Assembly: GCF_011762095.1 (NCBI RefSeq)
Contig: NZ_JAASQO010000007.1
Span: forward strand, 62,001-126,000
DNA length: 64,000 nucleotides
Direction of reading: 5' to 3'
Origin: Parvibaculum indicum
GTDB lineage: Bacteria; Pseudomonadota; Alphaproteobacteria; Parvibaculales; Parvibaculaceae
Shown here: piece after piece, positions 44,645 to 53,518 of the stretch
Layout of the letters: every line of letters begins with the position of its first letter
How positions within the stretch are numbered: position 1 is the stretch's first letter
The notes under the pieces: generated by a model
What the model was told of the DNA's origin: nothing
Seen by the model: the letters and a program-made list of their open reading frames with translations, nothing else
The model's database searches: none
Program-made: the position numbers and the translations under genes

Positions 44645-46669
44645 ATGCACCCCTCGAAGGCGCCGGAAACAGGCGCCCTCACCGAGGAAACGGAGCGCCC
44701 GGCGGCAGTGGCGGCAGATGCCGCCGCGCCCACGCCTGCGCCCCTGCGCGCGGCCGTGCGGCCTTCCGCGCCGCTTTTCCGCGCCCTGATCGAAAACGCC
44801 TCCGACATCTTCTCCATCATCCTGCCCGACGGGACCATCCGCTATCTGAGCCCGGCCGCGTCCGGCGCGTTCGGCTTCCCGGCGGAAGGGGCGGTCGGGC
44901 GGAGCATCTTCAACATGGTCCATCGCGAAGATCGCGGCCAGATGTTCGACGACCTGCAAAGCTGCGTGCGCTGTCCGGGCGAAACGGTCCGCACGCGCGC
45001 GCGCCTGCGCTCGGCGGACGGGTCGTGGCGCGTCATGGAAACGCGGGCGCAGAACCATATCGACGATCCGGAGATCGGCGGCATCCTGTGCATCTCGCGC
45101 GACGTCACCGAATCGGAGGAAATGGCCTCCCTGCTGCGCGAGGCCGAGGAGCTGGCGCGCTTCGGCCATTGGCGCTGGGTGAAGGGCAATCCCTCGCCGA
45201 GCTGGTCGCCGGGCGTGGCCCGCATTCTGGGGCGGTCCGTTTCCGGCATGCCGAAAAACGGCGACTGGTACGAGCAGCTCGTCCATCCCCATGACCGCGA
45301 CGAATTGCTGTCGAAATTCATCGACGCCTTCGAAACCCATACGCCGATCCATTGCGTCACCCGCTTCCGCGTCTCCGACGGCACATGGCGCCACATCAAG
45401 ATCCACGCCTATTCCGAGGTGGACGCGCATGACGAAATCGGCGCGCTTGTGGGCCTTGCGGAAGATGTGACGGAAGAGGTCCAGGCCGACGAGGCGCTGC
45501 GCGCGTCCGAGGCGCGGTATCGTCTGTTGACGGAGGAAGCCTCCGACGTCGTCGCGCAATATGCGCTGGACGGCACCGTGCTATACATCTCGCCCTCGGT
45601 GCAGTCGCTTTTCGGCTACCCCGCGGAAAATTATATCGGCTCGCCCTTCGCCATGCAGCAGGTCCATCCCGACGACATGCAGTGGATGCGGCCGGTCTTT
45701 CTGGAACTCGAGCATAATCGCGACATGGTTCGCTTCGAGTACCGCGCCAAACATGCCAATGGCGAATATATCTGGGTCGAGACCACCATGCGCGCCACGC
45801 GCAATCTCGACGAGGACGGCAAGCGGGTGGAGATCATTGGCGTCACGCGCGACATCAATGCGCGCAAGGCTTATGAGGCGGAACTCAAGGAGGCGCGCGA
45901 GCGCGCGGAAACCGCCAGCCGCACCAAATCGCGTTTCCTCGCCAATATGAGCCACGAGCTCCGCACGCCGCTCAACGCCATTATCGGCTTTTCCGAGATC
46001 CTCAACCTTCAGATGTTCGGCGAGCTCGGTCACGAGCGCTACAAGGAATACGCCCAGCTCATCAACGAGAGCGGCCAGCTCCTGCTCGATCTCATCAGCG
46101 ACATTCTCGACATGTCGAAAATCGAGGCGGGCAAATACGAGCTGCACCCGGAAGAAGGCGACATGCGCCAGATCGCCGAGGCGACCTTGCGTCTGGTACG
46201 CGCCCGGGCAGATGAAAACCGTCAGAAGCTCGACCTCGTCGTGCCGGGACCGCGGCCCCTGCCCATCGTCGCGGATATCCGCGCAGTGAAGCAGATCCTC
46301 CTCAACCTTCTTTCCAATGCCGTGAAATTCACCCCGCCCGGCGGCGTCATTTCGGTCGGCATCGCGGAGAAGGACGAAGGCTACATATTGACGGTGAGCG
46401 ATACCGGCCCGGGCATTCCCGAAAGCCAGATCGCCCGGCTGGGCCGGCCCTTCGAGCAGATTTCGGGCAATGCCTCCATCGCCCAGCAGGGCACCGGGCT
46501 CGGCCTTGCGCTGGTGCGCTCGCTCGCGACCATGCATGGCGGCAGTTTCGGAATCGAAAGCGAACTCGGCCGCGGCACCTGCGTCACGGTCGCTTTGCCC
46601 GCCGTGCCCTATTGCGCGCTCGACCGCGAGACGGAGGCGGACGCGGCGCTTCAGGCGCAGGCAGGCTGA
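44645..46669 (+). CDS. PAS-rich histidine kinase with PdhS-like HisKA domain
   Basis: 674 residues, no transmembrane segment. Three PAS domains (about 45-160, 160-285, 290-410) precede HisKA with H437 in NMSHELRTPLNAIIGFSEIL and a HATPase domain with NLLSNAVKFT, DTGPGIP and GTGLGLALV. The HisKA sequence, including MFGELG...YKEYAQLI and DILDMSKIEAGKYEL, is of the PleC/DivJ/PdhS type that acts on DivK in Alphaproteobacteria. No receiver domain or response regulator is nearby. Start set at the ATG with GGAGG six bases upstream rather than an in-frame ATG at 44588. Confidence 0.92.
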   Translation: MHPSKAPETGALTEETERPAAVAADAAAPTPAPLRAAVRPSAPLFRALIENASDIFSIILPDGTIRYLSPAASGAFGFPAEGAVGRSIFNMVHREDRGQMFDDLQSCVRCPGETVRTRARLRSADGSWRVMETRAQNHIDDPEIGGILCISRDVTESEEMASLLREAEELARFGHWRWVKGNPSPSWSPGVARILGRSVSGMPKNGDWYEQLVHPHDRDELLSKFIDAFETHTPIHCVTRFRVSDGTWRHIKIHAYSEVDAHDEIGALVGLAEDVTEEVQADEALRASEARYRLLTEEASDVVAQYALDGTVLYISPSVQSLFGYPAENYIGSPFAMQQVHPDDMQWMRPVFLELEHNRDMVRFEYRAKHANGEYIWVETTMRATRNLDEDGKRVEIIGVTRDINARKAYEAELKEARERAETASRTKSRFLANMSHELRTPLNAIIGFSEILNLQMFGELGHERYKEYAQLINESGQLLLDLISDILDMSKIEAGKYELHPEEGDMRQIAEATLRLVRARADENRQKLDLVVPGPRPLPIVADIRAVKQILLNLLSNAVKFTPPGGVISVGIAEKDEGYILTVSDTGPGIPESQIARLGRPFEQISGNASIAQQGTGLGLALVRSLATMHGGSFGIESELGRGTCVTVALPAVPYCALDRETEADAALQAQAG

Positions 46670-46679
46670 GCCCTCCCCC

Positions 46680-47321
46680 TCAGATCCCCATGAACTGCTT
46701 CAGCGCGACGTCCATTTCGGCGAGCACATGGCCGCAATGCGGGTCGTCATGCATCGCCTTGTAATAGCTCGCCACGCGGGGGTAAGCCTGAAGCGGCTTT
46801 TCCTCGCCGAACATCGGCCCCAGACGCTCGAAGAAGAAGAGGATCGGCACCAGCGCGCAATCGGCAAAGCTCAGCGCCGCGCCGACCGCATAGGCCGAGC
46901 CGTCCAGATAGCTGTCGAGCCAGCCCATGCCTTCCACGACCTCGCCCATGGCGCGCGCCACCAGGTTCTTGTCGCGGGTGCGCGGGTCGATCTGGTCGAA
47001 GAGATCGCCCATCGGCTCCATCACATAGATTTCGCCGATGCGCGCCAACAGGCGGACCTGCGCCCGCGCGGCGGGATCGGCGGGCAGAAGCGCCGGCCCC
47101 TCGCCCTTCTCCTCGAAATATTCGCAGATCACGTCGGATTCGGGGATCACATGATCGCCGTCGATCAGCGTCGGCACCTTGTGCATCGGCGTCAGCGCGG
47201 CGAGCCTGGCCTTCACCGCATCGTCGGAAATCGGCAGCAGTTCCACATCCAGCCCCTTGGCCTGAATGGCGATACGGCAGCGGGCCGAATAGGGCGACAA
47301 TTGCGCGTTGTACATCTGCAT
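46680..47321 (-). CDS. Glutathione S-transferase family protein
   Basis: 213 residues. N-terminal thioredoxin-like domain (MYNAQLSPYSARCRIAIQAKG) with the cis-Pro segment HKVPTLIDGDHVIPESDVICEY, then an all-helical C-terminal domain. Serine or cysteine in the SPYSARC loop may activate glutathione. Glutathione would come from gshA at 30 kb. Substrate unknown. Follows the acyl-CoA dehydrogenase in the same direction. Confidence 0.92.
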   Translation of the reverse strand: MQMYNAQLSPYSARCRIAIQAKGLDVELLPISDDAVKARLAALTPMHKVPTLIDGDHVIPESDVICEYFEEKGEGPALLPADPAARAQVRLLARIGEIYVMEPMGDLFDQIDPRTRDKNLVARAMGEVVEGMGWLDSYLDGSAYAVGAALSFADCALVPILFFFERLGPMFGEEKPLQAYPRVASYYKAMHDDPHCGHVLAEMDVALKQFMGI

Positions 47322-47445
47322 ATGAAGGCGCCTTCTCAGATATTTCGTCCGGACAAGCAAATGGCCGGCCCCGGTTCCCCGGCACCGGCCATTCGGTTCG
47401 TATCAGCGTGCTCCGCTCATACCGTTTTCACCACGTATCCGCGGA

Positions 47446-48684
47446 TCACTCGGCGGCGGCGCGCAGCTTGTCCTTGTGCTTCTTGAATTCCAGCCGCGCG
47501 ATGGTGCGGTTATGCACCTCGTCCGGGCCGTCCGCCAGACGCAGCGTGCGAATGCCGGAATACATCTTGGCGAGACCGAAATCGGTCGTCACGCCGCCGC
47601 CGCCATGGGCCTGGATGGCGTCGTCGATCACCTGAAGCGCGATGCGCGGCGCGGCGACCTTGATCATGGCGATCTCGGTCCGGGCGACCTTGTTGCCCAC
47701 CGTGTCCATCATATAGGCGGCCTTCAGCGTCAGAAGGCGCGCCATCTCGATGTTGGTGCGGGCTTCGGCCACGCGCTGTTCCCACACGGAATGATCCGCG
47801 ATGGTCTTGCCGAAGGCTTCGCGCGACAGCAGGCGCTCGCACATCTTTTCGAGCGCGCGCTCGGCCACGCCGATGGTGCGCATGCAGTGATGGATGCGCC
47901 CCGGGCCAAGGCGCCCCTGGCTGATCTCGAAGCCGCGCCCTTCGCCGAGCAGCAGGTTCTCCGCCGGCACGCGCACATTTTCGAGGAGCACTTCCGCATG
48001 GCCATGCGGCGCGTCGTCATAGCCGAAGACCGGCAGCATACGGACGACCTTGATGCCCGGCGCGTCGAGCGGCACGAGAATCTGAGACTGCTGACGATAG
48101 GTGTCGGCTTCCGGGTCGGTCTTGCCCATCAGAATGGCGATCTTGCAGCGCGGGTCGCCCACCCCCGACGACCACCATTTGCGGCCGTTGATGACATATT
48201 CGTCGCCGTCGCGCTCGATGCGGGTGGAGATGTTGGTCGCATCGGAGGACGCCACCGCCGGCTCCGTCATCAGGAAGGCGGAGCGCATCTCGCCCTTCAG
48301 CAGCGGCTCCAGATATTCCTTCTTCTGGCGTTCGTTGCCGTAACGCTCGATCACTTCCATATTGCCGGTGTCGGGCGCGGAGCAGTTGAAGACTTCCGAC
48401 GACCAGCCGACGCGGCCCATGATCTCGCACAGCGTCGCATATTCCAGATTGGTCAGCCCGCCGCCGCGTTCGGAATCCGGCAGGAACAGGTTCCACAGGC
48501 CGGCTTCGCGCGCCTTCGGCTTCAGGTCTTCGAGAATCTGCGGCACCTGCCAGGGATTGCCCTGCGCGCGGAACTCGTCCATCTGCTGCTGATAGGTGGC
48601 TTCGTTGGGATAGATGTACTCATCCATGAATTTGTTCAGGCGGGCCTGAAGCTCTTTCACTTTATCGGAATAAGCAAAATCCAT
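47446..48684 (-). CDS. Acyl-CoA dehydrogenase family protein
   Basis: 412 residues, FAD-dependent. Signature segments are [20 protein letters not shown] and [20 protein letters not shown] in the middle domain, and [19 protein letters not shown] near the C-terminus. It resembles the ACAD10/11-like and FadE-type dehydrogenases for long-chain or branched acyl-CoA. Start set at [10 protein letters not shown], preceded by AAAGGGGAG. A short palindrome (ACTCC-GT-GGAGT, 48718-48729) lies 34 bases upstream. Confidence 0.94.
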   Translation of the reverse strand: MDFAYSDKVKELQARLNKFMDEYIYPNEATYQQQMDEFRAQGNPWQVPQILEDLKPKAREAGLWNLFLPDSERGGGLTNLEYATLCEIMGRVGWSSEVFNCSAPDTGNMEVIERYGNERQKKEYLEPLLKGEMRSAFLMTEPAVASSDATNISTRIERDGDEYVINGRKWWSSGVGDPRCKIAILMGKTDPEADTYRQQSQILVPLDAPGIKVVRMLPVFGYDDAPHGHAEVLLENVRVPAENLLLGEGRGFEISQGRLGPGRIHHCMRTIGVAERALEKMCERLLSREAFGKTIADHSVWEQRVAEARTNIEMARLLTLKAAYMMDTVGNKVARTEIAMIKVAAPRIALQVIDDAIQAHGGGGVTTDFGLAKMYSGIRTLRLADGPDEVHNRTIARLEFKKHKDKLRAAAE

Positions 48685-48848
48685 ATCGCTCCCCTTTCTT
48701 TTTTGTGTGTTGGAGGAACTCCGTGGAGTGCGGAGCCCCGATTGCAATGCGAATGGGCCGGACTCTAACGGAGGTCCCGGCGTAAATCACGCATAAAGCC
48801 GTATCGGGGGTGAGGTATTCCGCCGCTGCCGGCGAACGCGCCCGGCGC

Positions 48849-49322
48849 TCAGGCGCGGCGCGCGGCGAAGAAGGCGCGCAACATGGCGGCGGCGTCACTT
48901 TCGCCGATCCCGCCATAAACCTCCGGCCGGTGATGACAGGTCGGATGGGAAAAGATGCGCGGCCCGTGATCGACGCCGCCGCCCTTCTCGTCCGCCGCGC
49001 CGTAATAGAGGCGGCGAATGCGCGCGAAGGAAATTGCTGCGGCGCACATAGGACAGGGCTCCAGCGTCACATAGAGATCGCAGCCGGTCAGCCGTTCGGA
49101 GCCGAGCCGTTCGCAGGCCGCGCGAATGGCCAGCAGTTCCGCATGCGCCGTCGGGTCCTTCAGCTCCAGCGTCCGGTTCCCGGCCCTGGCGATCGGCTCG
49201 CCCGCGGGCGACAGGATCACCGCCCCGATCGGCACCTCGCCACGCCCCTCCGCCGCCCGCGCTTCGGCAAGCGCGAGATCCATCGGCGTGGGTTTTTGCT
49301 GTCTATCGGCGGCGTCGCTCAT
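48849..49322 (-). CDS. tadA: tRNA-specific adenosine deaminase
   Basis: 157 residues. Zinc deaminase converting A34 to inosine in tRNA-Arg(ACG). Zinc and proton-shuttle residues are H60-A-E62 (DPTAHAELLAI) and C90-P-M-C93 (TLEPCPMCAAA). The segment RIRRLYYGAADEKGG is typical. Divergent repeat C6 lies upstream. Confidence 0.95.
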   Translation of the reverse strand: MSDAADRQQKPTPMDLALAEARAAEGRGEVPIGAVILSPAGEPIARAGNRTLELKDPTAHAELLAIRAACERLGSERLTGCDLYVTLEPCPMCAAAISFARIRRLYYGAADEKGGGVDHGPRIFSHPTCHHRPEVYGGIGESDAAAMLRAFFAARRA

Positions 49323-49348
49323 GGGCGGAACCTATCACACCTCAACGG

Positions 49349-49508
49349 TGTCATCCCGGCCCTCCTTGCATGCGAAGGTGGCCGGGACCCATTGGCGGTG
49401 CGCCTAATAGGAGTGGCGAGTGGGCCCCGGCAACAAGTGCCGGGACGACATCGATGTTTGGGTTTTCCGCATACGCCAAAAGCACGCTGTCATACCGGGC
49501 TTGTCCCC
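49349..49508. repeat. Family C repeat, rearranged copy (C6)
   Basis: GTGTCATCCCGGCCC...GGCCGGGACCCATTGGCG, then GTGGGCCCCGGCAACAAGTG, CCGGGACGACA, a GTTTGGGTTTTCC segment and a final GTCATACCGGGC. The order is partly changed relative to C3 and C4. Confidence 0.7.
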
Positions 49509-50048
49509 TCAGGTCACCGCAATGGGCTCGGCGGGAACGCCGGCGCCTATGTCGATCCATCCGGCGGACCGGATTTCCTTGATCCGGAATTCGCCCGCCG
49601 GAACCATCCGCCCCACGCGCACCTGGGCGAGATGCGCGACGATGATGGTCGACTGCGCCGCGCGATTGGTCATCGGCAGGTCCAGCACGTCGAAATCGAC
49701 GATATATCCTTTCGCCGACTGCGCGGTAATCACGAAATAGCCGCCGCAGGGCGTGGTGAGAATGGCGTCGCTCGCGCTCTCGAAGGCGCCGAAGGCGGAA
49801 TCCTCCAACCGGTCCAGATAGCTCTGTTTGGTGGGGTCGAAGCCGATATCCTCGGTAATGCCGGTCCCGACCATGCGGAACTCGACCCTGTCGGCGGAGA
49901 AATATTCGACCATGAGGATGCGCGGCATGATCTTGTGGATCGCCAGCGGATCGAAGTCGGCGCGGTCGGGCATGAAGCCGGATTTGGGCAGGCTGTCCCA
50001 GTACTGAAAGAACCGCTTCGTCTCCGGATGAGCAAATCTGTCGGGCAT
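49509..50048 (-). CDS. PAS_5-domain protein
   Basis: 179 residues from MPDRFAHPETKRFFQYW. Reads as the alphaproteobacterial PAS_5 family: KSGFMPDRADFDPLAIHKIMPRI, EFRMVGTGITEDIG and a C-terminal beta stretch. No output domain; role unknown. Open frame upstream of this ATG is repeat-derived. The last residues overlap the edge of repeat C6. Confidence 0.85.
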   Translation of the reverse strand: MPDRFAHPETKRFFQYWDSLPKSGFMPDRADFDPLAIHKIMPRILMVEYFSADRVEFRMVGTGITEDIGFDPTKQSYLDRLEDSAFGAFESASDAILTTPCGGYFVITAQSAKGYIVDFDVLDLPMTNRAAQSTIIVAHLAQVRVGRMVPAGEFRIKEIRSAGWIDIGAGVPAEPIAVT

Positions 50049-50052
50049 GGCC

Positions 50053-50115
50053 TCCCCCTGTCGTCGCCCCCTATTCTCGCCCCCTGTCGTCGCTCTGTCG
50101 TCGCCCCTGTTGCCG
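50053..50115. repeat. Short tandem repeat before the PAS_5 gene
   Basis: Three to four imperfect copies of CCCCTGTCGTCGC-like units directly upstream of the gene start. Could change in number by slippage. The rest of 50116-50243 shows no gene. Confidence 0.7.
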
Positions 50116-50243
50116 CGCGCCCTCCTTGTCGCGCTCCCACGGGGCCCCTCGGCTCCAACCATCAAACCGCGCAAAGGTTAAATGTTTGGCAGCGACGATC
50201 CTTCGATCGCCGCGCGGGTCCGGAACGCCGACGGGAGAGCCCC

Positions 50244-50735
50244 TCACAGATATTTCCGCAGCTCCGCCGTATAGGGCCGGTAGCCAGCGCGCCCGTAAAT
50301 ATCCATGGCGCGGGCGTTCGCGTTCAGCGCGCCGATCATGATCTGCGTCAGCCCCAGCCGCCGCGCTTCCGCCTCGCAGGCCGCGATCAGCGCCTGCCCG
50401 ACGCCCAACCCCCGCGCCGCCTCGCTCACGAAAAGCTCGGTGATATAGCCATAGCGCCGCTCTTCTTCCCTGACGAAGAGAGGCCCTTCCTCGACCACCA
50501 GCACGCCCCAGCCGATGACGTGACCGCCCTCTTGGCCCTCCCGCTCCGCGACGAAGGCCCGGCCCTGCTTGCGCGCCAGCTCCTCCGACAGCTCGGCGAA
50601 ATATTCCTCCGCCACGGCCGGATCGAGCCGGCGATTGGGCTCGAATTCATGCTCGTAACGCTGCGAGCCCATGATGAAGGAAAGCGCGGCTTGCCTGTCG
50701 GCGGTGAGGTCGATGTCGCGGAGATGGAAGGTCAT
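50244..50735 (-). CDS. GNAT family N-acetyltransferase
   Basis: 163 residues. Acetyl-CoA motif in ITELFVSEAARGLGVGQALI and C-terminal MDIYGRAGYRPYTAELRKYL. Substrate unknown. Begins 31 bases after the EVE/GIY-YIG gene and could be read from its promoter, but codon usage is that of the host while the upstream gene is AT-rich. Confidence 0.9.
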   Translation of the reverse strand: MTFHLRDIDLTADRQAALSFIMGSQRYEHEFEPNRRLDPAVAEEYFAELSEELARKQGRAFVAEREGQEGGHVIGWGVLVVEEGPLFVREEERRYGYITELFVSEAARGLGVGQALIAACEAEARRLGLTQIMIGALNANARAMDIYGRAGYRPYTAELRKYL

Positions 50736-50766
50736 GAGGCAGAGGGTACGCTAACAAAAATGATAG

Positions 50767-51744
50767 TCATGACTTAGATTTGTTAATTCCACCCACGATG
50801 AAGAAATTTGCCGCGCCTGGAACACCAGAGAACTCCGCTTTAAGAGCGTCGCTCTCACCTAGAAAAAACTCCTTACCTAAGGGCTCGAAGCGCCGAGCAA
50901 ATTTTTCTTTCAGTATATCTTCTGCGTCTTTGGCCGCTTGGCCGCTCGCATATGCAGCCGAATTGAGCGATATCTTCCATTCATACTTTGATGCGGGCGG
51001 AAAGCCTGCGTTCATCTCAGCGCACCGTCGCATTGGGTCATTTGAGAAGCCAACTTTCACAATCACCCCTTTGCCTACTTCATATGAAGGGCGCCCGAGG
51101 AAAGTCGAGACGTCTCCCTTTAGCTCCATCATATAAAGCCAGTGTTGTCCGTCCTCGTATTCGCTATTTCTGCTACCGAATGAGGGCTCAACCCCTCTAG
51201 AGGGAAAGAAAACTTCCTTGAGAGGGACTTCTTCCTCATCAGTGATTGCAACCTCTGGTTCGCCGTATACGTTCACTGCCTTCACAGGCAAGCGAAGAAC
51301 CCTCTGCACCTCTTCTTCTGTCAGTTTCGCGCCTTGGCTCGCAATCACTCTTGCCCGATTGGTGGTATAGGTAGTTGACGCTAGATTCTGAATTTCGATT
51401 TGTCGCGTGACCCGCCATGCACGGCGTACCGGAAGGCCATAGGTCCACCTATGCCCCCAGCCACTCTCTCTTTTTCTACGCATTCCCTCGGTCGATGACT
51501 TTTCATGGTCCATAATTGGAATGGGGTCGATCTCCAGTACACCTAAAACCTGTCCTTGCTGGGAAATCTCGGTCTCTGCGGATGTCGCACCATAGATCAA
51601 GACAAGATCCCCAGATTGTGCTTCATCGAGCACACGCTTCCGGTCTCCCTCTCGGGTCCACCCAACATAACCGTCTTCCCAAGGTCCAAACCCCCAGAAA
51701 GCTCGTATCCATACTTTGGGTACTTCTTCGATAATTTTCTTCAT
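50767..51744 (-). CDS. EVE/PUA-like plus GIY-YIG-like protein, putative defence nuclease
   Basis: 325 residues. The N-terminal half (about 8-165) resembles EVE/PUA-like domains that read modified bases: WIRAFWGFGPWEDGYVGW, then SGDLVLIYGATSAETE and GQVLGVLEIDPIP. The C-terminal half (about 200-305) resembles GIY-YIG proteins of the T5orf172/MUG113 kind: HWLYMMELKG, VIVKVGFSNDPMRRCAEMN and GKEFFLG with E292. R240 and E292 are candidate catalytic residues. Base composition is clearly lower in GC than all neighbours, a sign of recent transfer. Likely a modification-dependent nuclease, by inference from domains. Confidence 0.7.
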   Translation of the reverse strand: MKKIIEEVPKVWIRAFWGFGPWEDGYVGWTREGDRKRVLDEAQSGDLVLIYGATSAETEISQQGQVLGVLEIDPIPIMDHEKSSTEGMRRKRESGWGHRWTYGLPVRRAWRVTRQIEIQNLASTTYTTNRARVIASQGAKLTEEEVQRVLRLPVKAVNVYGEPEVAITDEEEVPLKEVFFPSRGVEPSFGSRNSEYEDGQHWLYMMELKGDVSTFLGRPSYEVGKGVIVKVGFSNDPMRRCAEMNAGFPPASKYEWKISLNSAAYASGQAAKDAEDILKEKFARRFEPLGKEFFLGESDALKAEFSGVPGAANFFIVGGINKSKS

Positions 51745-51881
51745 TTCAGGCTCGCAAATGACGCATTAAAATTATTTTCCATATAAGCGCATTTTCCTCA
51801 GTATAGAAGGGTAGTAGATATCCGATCGCCTATAACTCCTCCCCACTTCCAGCCTCCCCCGCGCCCTGATAAAGAGAGCGC

Positions 51882-52856
51882 ATGACGACACCCCCGGCGG
51901 ACACGCCCCCGAAACCGCAAGCCCCCCCGACCGACGACGCGCAAGCGGCGCCTGAGGGCGAGCGCATTGCCAAGGTGATTGCGCGCGCGGGCGTCTGTTC
52001 GCGGCGCGAGGCGGAAAAGCTCATCGCCGAGGGCCGCGTTACCGTGGACGGGCGCGTGCTGGAAAGCCCCGCCCTCAACGTCACCGGGCGCGAGACCATC
52101 GTGGTGGACGGCCATCCGCTGCCCGCGCAGGAGCCCACCCGGCTCTGGCGCTACTACAAGGAGGCGGGGCTCGTCACCACGGCGCGCGATCCGGAAGGCC
52201 GGCCCACCGTCTTTTCCCGCCTGCCCAAGGACATGCCCCGCGTGGTCTCGGTCGGGCGGCTCGACGTGAACACGGAAGGCCTGCTGCTCCTCACCAATGA
52301 CGGCGAGCTGGCCCGCCTGCTGGAACTGCCCTCCACCGGCTGGACGCGCCGCTATCGCGCCCGCGCCCATGGCCGCGTGACCCAGGCCGATCTCGACAAG
52401 CTCAAAAACGGCGTCACCGTCGAGGGCGTCCGCTACGGCCCCGTTGAGGCGGTGCTCGACAAGGCTCAAGGGTCCAATGTCTGGATCACGCTGTCGCTCA
52501 AGGAGGGGAAAAACCGCGAGGTCAAAAAGGTGCTGGGCTCGCTCGGCCTGGCGGTGAACCGGCTCATCCGGCTGTCCTACGGCCCCTTCCAGTGCGGCGA
52601 CCTGCAACCCGGCGAGGTGCGCGTGGTGCCCAACCGCGTGCTGATGGACCAGCTCGGCAATAATGCGGCGAAATTCGGCGGAAAACTGCCCTCCGGCGGC
52701 GCGGCAAAAGAAACGAATACAAATTCACGACAAGGAAAGCCCGCCGGAAACGGCCGGAAACCGTCGCAAAAGGGCGGCGGCAAGCCCGGTGGCAAAACCG
52801 GTGGGGCTCGCAAGACAAAGGGTGGCGCCCATGCGCATCGTCGGCGGCGCGTTTAG
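51882..52856 (+). CDS. rluB: RluB-type 23S rRNA pseudouridine synthase
   Basis: 324 residues. S4 domain (ERIAKVIARAGVCSRREAEK) then the RsuA/RluB catalytic domain with D128-region motif VGRLDVNTEGLLLLTNDG and KEGKNREVKKVLGSLGL. Makes pseudouridine in 23S rRNA (2605 region in E. coli) by homology. The tail is a low-complexity Gly/Lys/Arg-rich extension (KKGGGKPGGKTGGARKTKG-like) typical of alphaproteobacterial members. Its 3-prime end overlaps rsmD by 26 bases. Confidence 0.93.
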   Translation: MTTPPADTPPKPQAPPTDDAQAAPEGERIAKVIARAGVCSRREAEKLIAEGRVTVDGRVLESPALNVTGRETIVVDGHPLPAQEPTRLWRYYKEAGLVTTARDPEGRPTVFSRLPKDMPRVVSVGRLDVNTEGLLLLTNDGELARLLELPSTGWTRRYRARAHGRVTQADLDKLKNGVTVEGVRYGPVEAVLDKAQGSNVWITLSLKEGKNREVKKVLGSLGLAVNRLIRLSYGPFQCGDLQPGEVRVVPNRVLMDQLGNNAAKFGGKLPSGGAAKETNTNSRQGKPAGNGRKPSQKGGGKPGGKTGGARKTKGGAHAHRRRRV

Positions 52857-53412
52857 GGGCCGCGCTCTTCATGCGCCGGAGGGGCAGCGTCTGCGCCCGA
52901 CCAGCGACCGAACTCGCGAATCTCTGTTCAATATTTTGGAACATGCGAATTTCGGCGAAAATCTGCCGGATTTCACGCTGCGGGGCGCGCGCGTGCTGGA
53001 CCTTTTCGCGGGCACCGGCGCGCTCGGCATCGAGGCGCTGTCGCGCGGCGCGGGCTTCGCGCTTTTCGTGGACGACAGCGCGGAGAGCCGTGGCGTCATT
53101 CGCGAGAACCTGGATTCACTCGGGATCATGGGCCGCGCCAAGATCTATCGCCGCGACGCCTCGCGCCTCGGCCCGCGCGAGGGAAGCGCCGGACCGGAAT
53201 TCACTTTATTGTTCGCCGATCCGCCCTATGGCAAAAATCTCGCCGGCCCGGCGCTGACGACGGCGCTTGCCGGCGGCTGGATCGGCCCCGGCGCGCTCTG
53301 CGTCGTGGAGGAGAACGCCAAATCCGATTTCGAGGCGCCGGAGGGGTTCGTCGAGCTCGACCGGCGGCGTTATCGCGACACCGAAATCGTGTTCCTGACC
53401 CCTGCCGTTTGA
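52831..53412 (+). CDS. rsmD: 16S rRNA (guanine-966-N2)-methyltransferase
   Basis: 193 residues. Begins MRIVGGAFRGRALHAPEGQ, with PTSDRTRESLFNIL, the SAM loop VLDLFAGTGALGIEALSRGA and the catalytic DPPYGKNL motif (FADPPYG). The start lies inside the end of rluB, so translation is probably coupled. Methylates G966 in 16S rRNA by homology. Confidence 0.95.
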   Translation: MRIVGGAFRGRALHAPEGQRLRPTSDRTRESLFNILEHANFGENLPDFTLRGARVLDLFAGTGALGIEALSRGAGFALFVDDSAESRGVIRENLDSLGIMGRAKIYRRDASRLGPREGSAGPEFTLLFADPPYGKNLAGPALTTALAGGWIGPGALCVVEENAKSDFEAPEGFVELDRRRYRDTEIVFLTPAV

Positions 53413-53421
53413 CCTCGGGCG

Positions 53422-53503
53422 CTATCTCGCCCGAACCTCATCTCTATCTTGCCCGAACCTCACTTCTATCTCGCCCGAACCATCGCTCAATCTTGCCCCG
53501 ACA
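53422..53503. repeat. Tandem repeat between rsmD and the HAD gene
   Basis: Four imperfect copies of a 20-22 base unit: CTATCTCGCCCGAACCTCA, CTATCTTGCCCGAACCTCA, CTATCTCGCCCGAACCATC, CAATCTTGCCCCGAC. It occupies nearly the whole gap and reaches to within 20 bases of the next start codon. Confidence 0.85.
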
Positions 53504-53518
53504 GAAGGATCCGCGCCC

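Noticed and set aside
53422-53503. Tandem repeat as a CRISPR array
   Set aside because: Units are contiguous with no spacers of distinct sequence and no cas genes are present.
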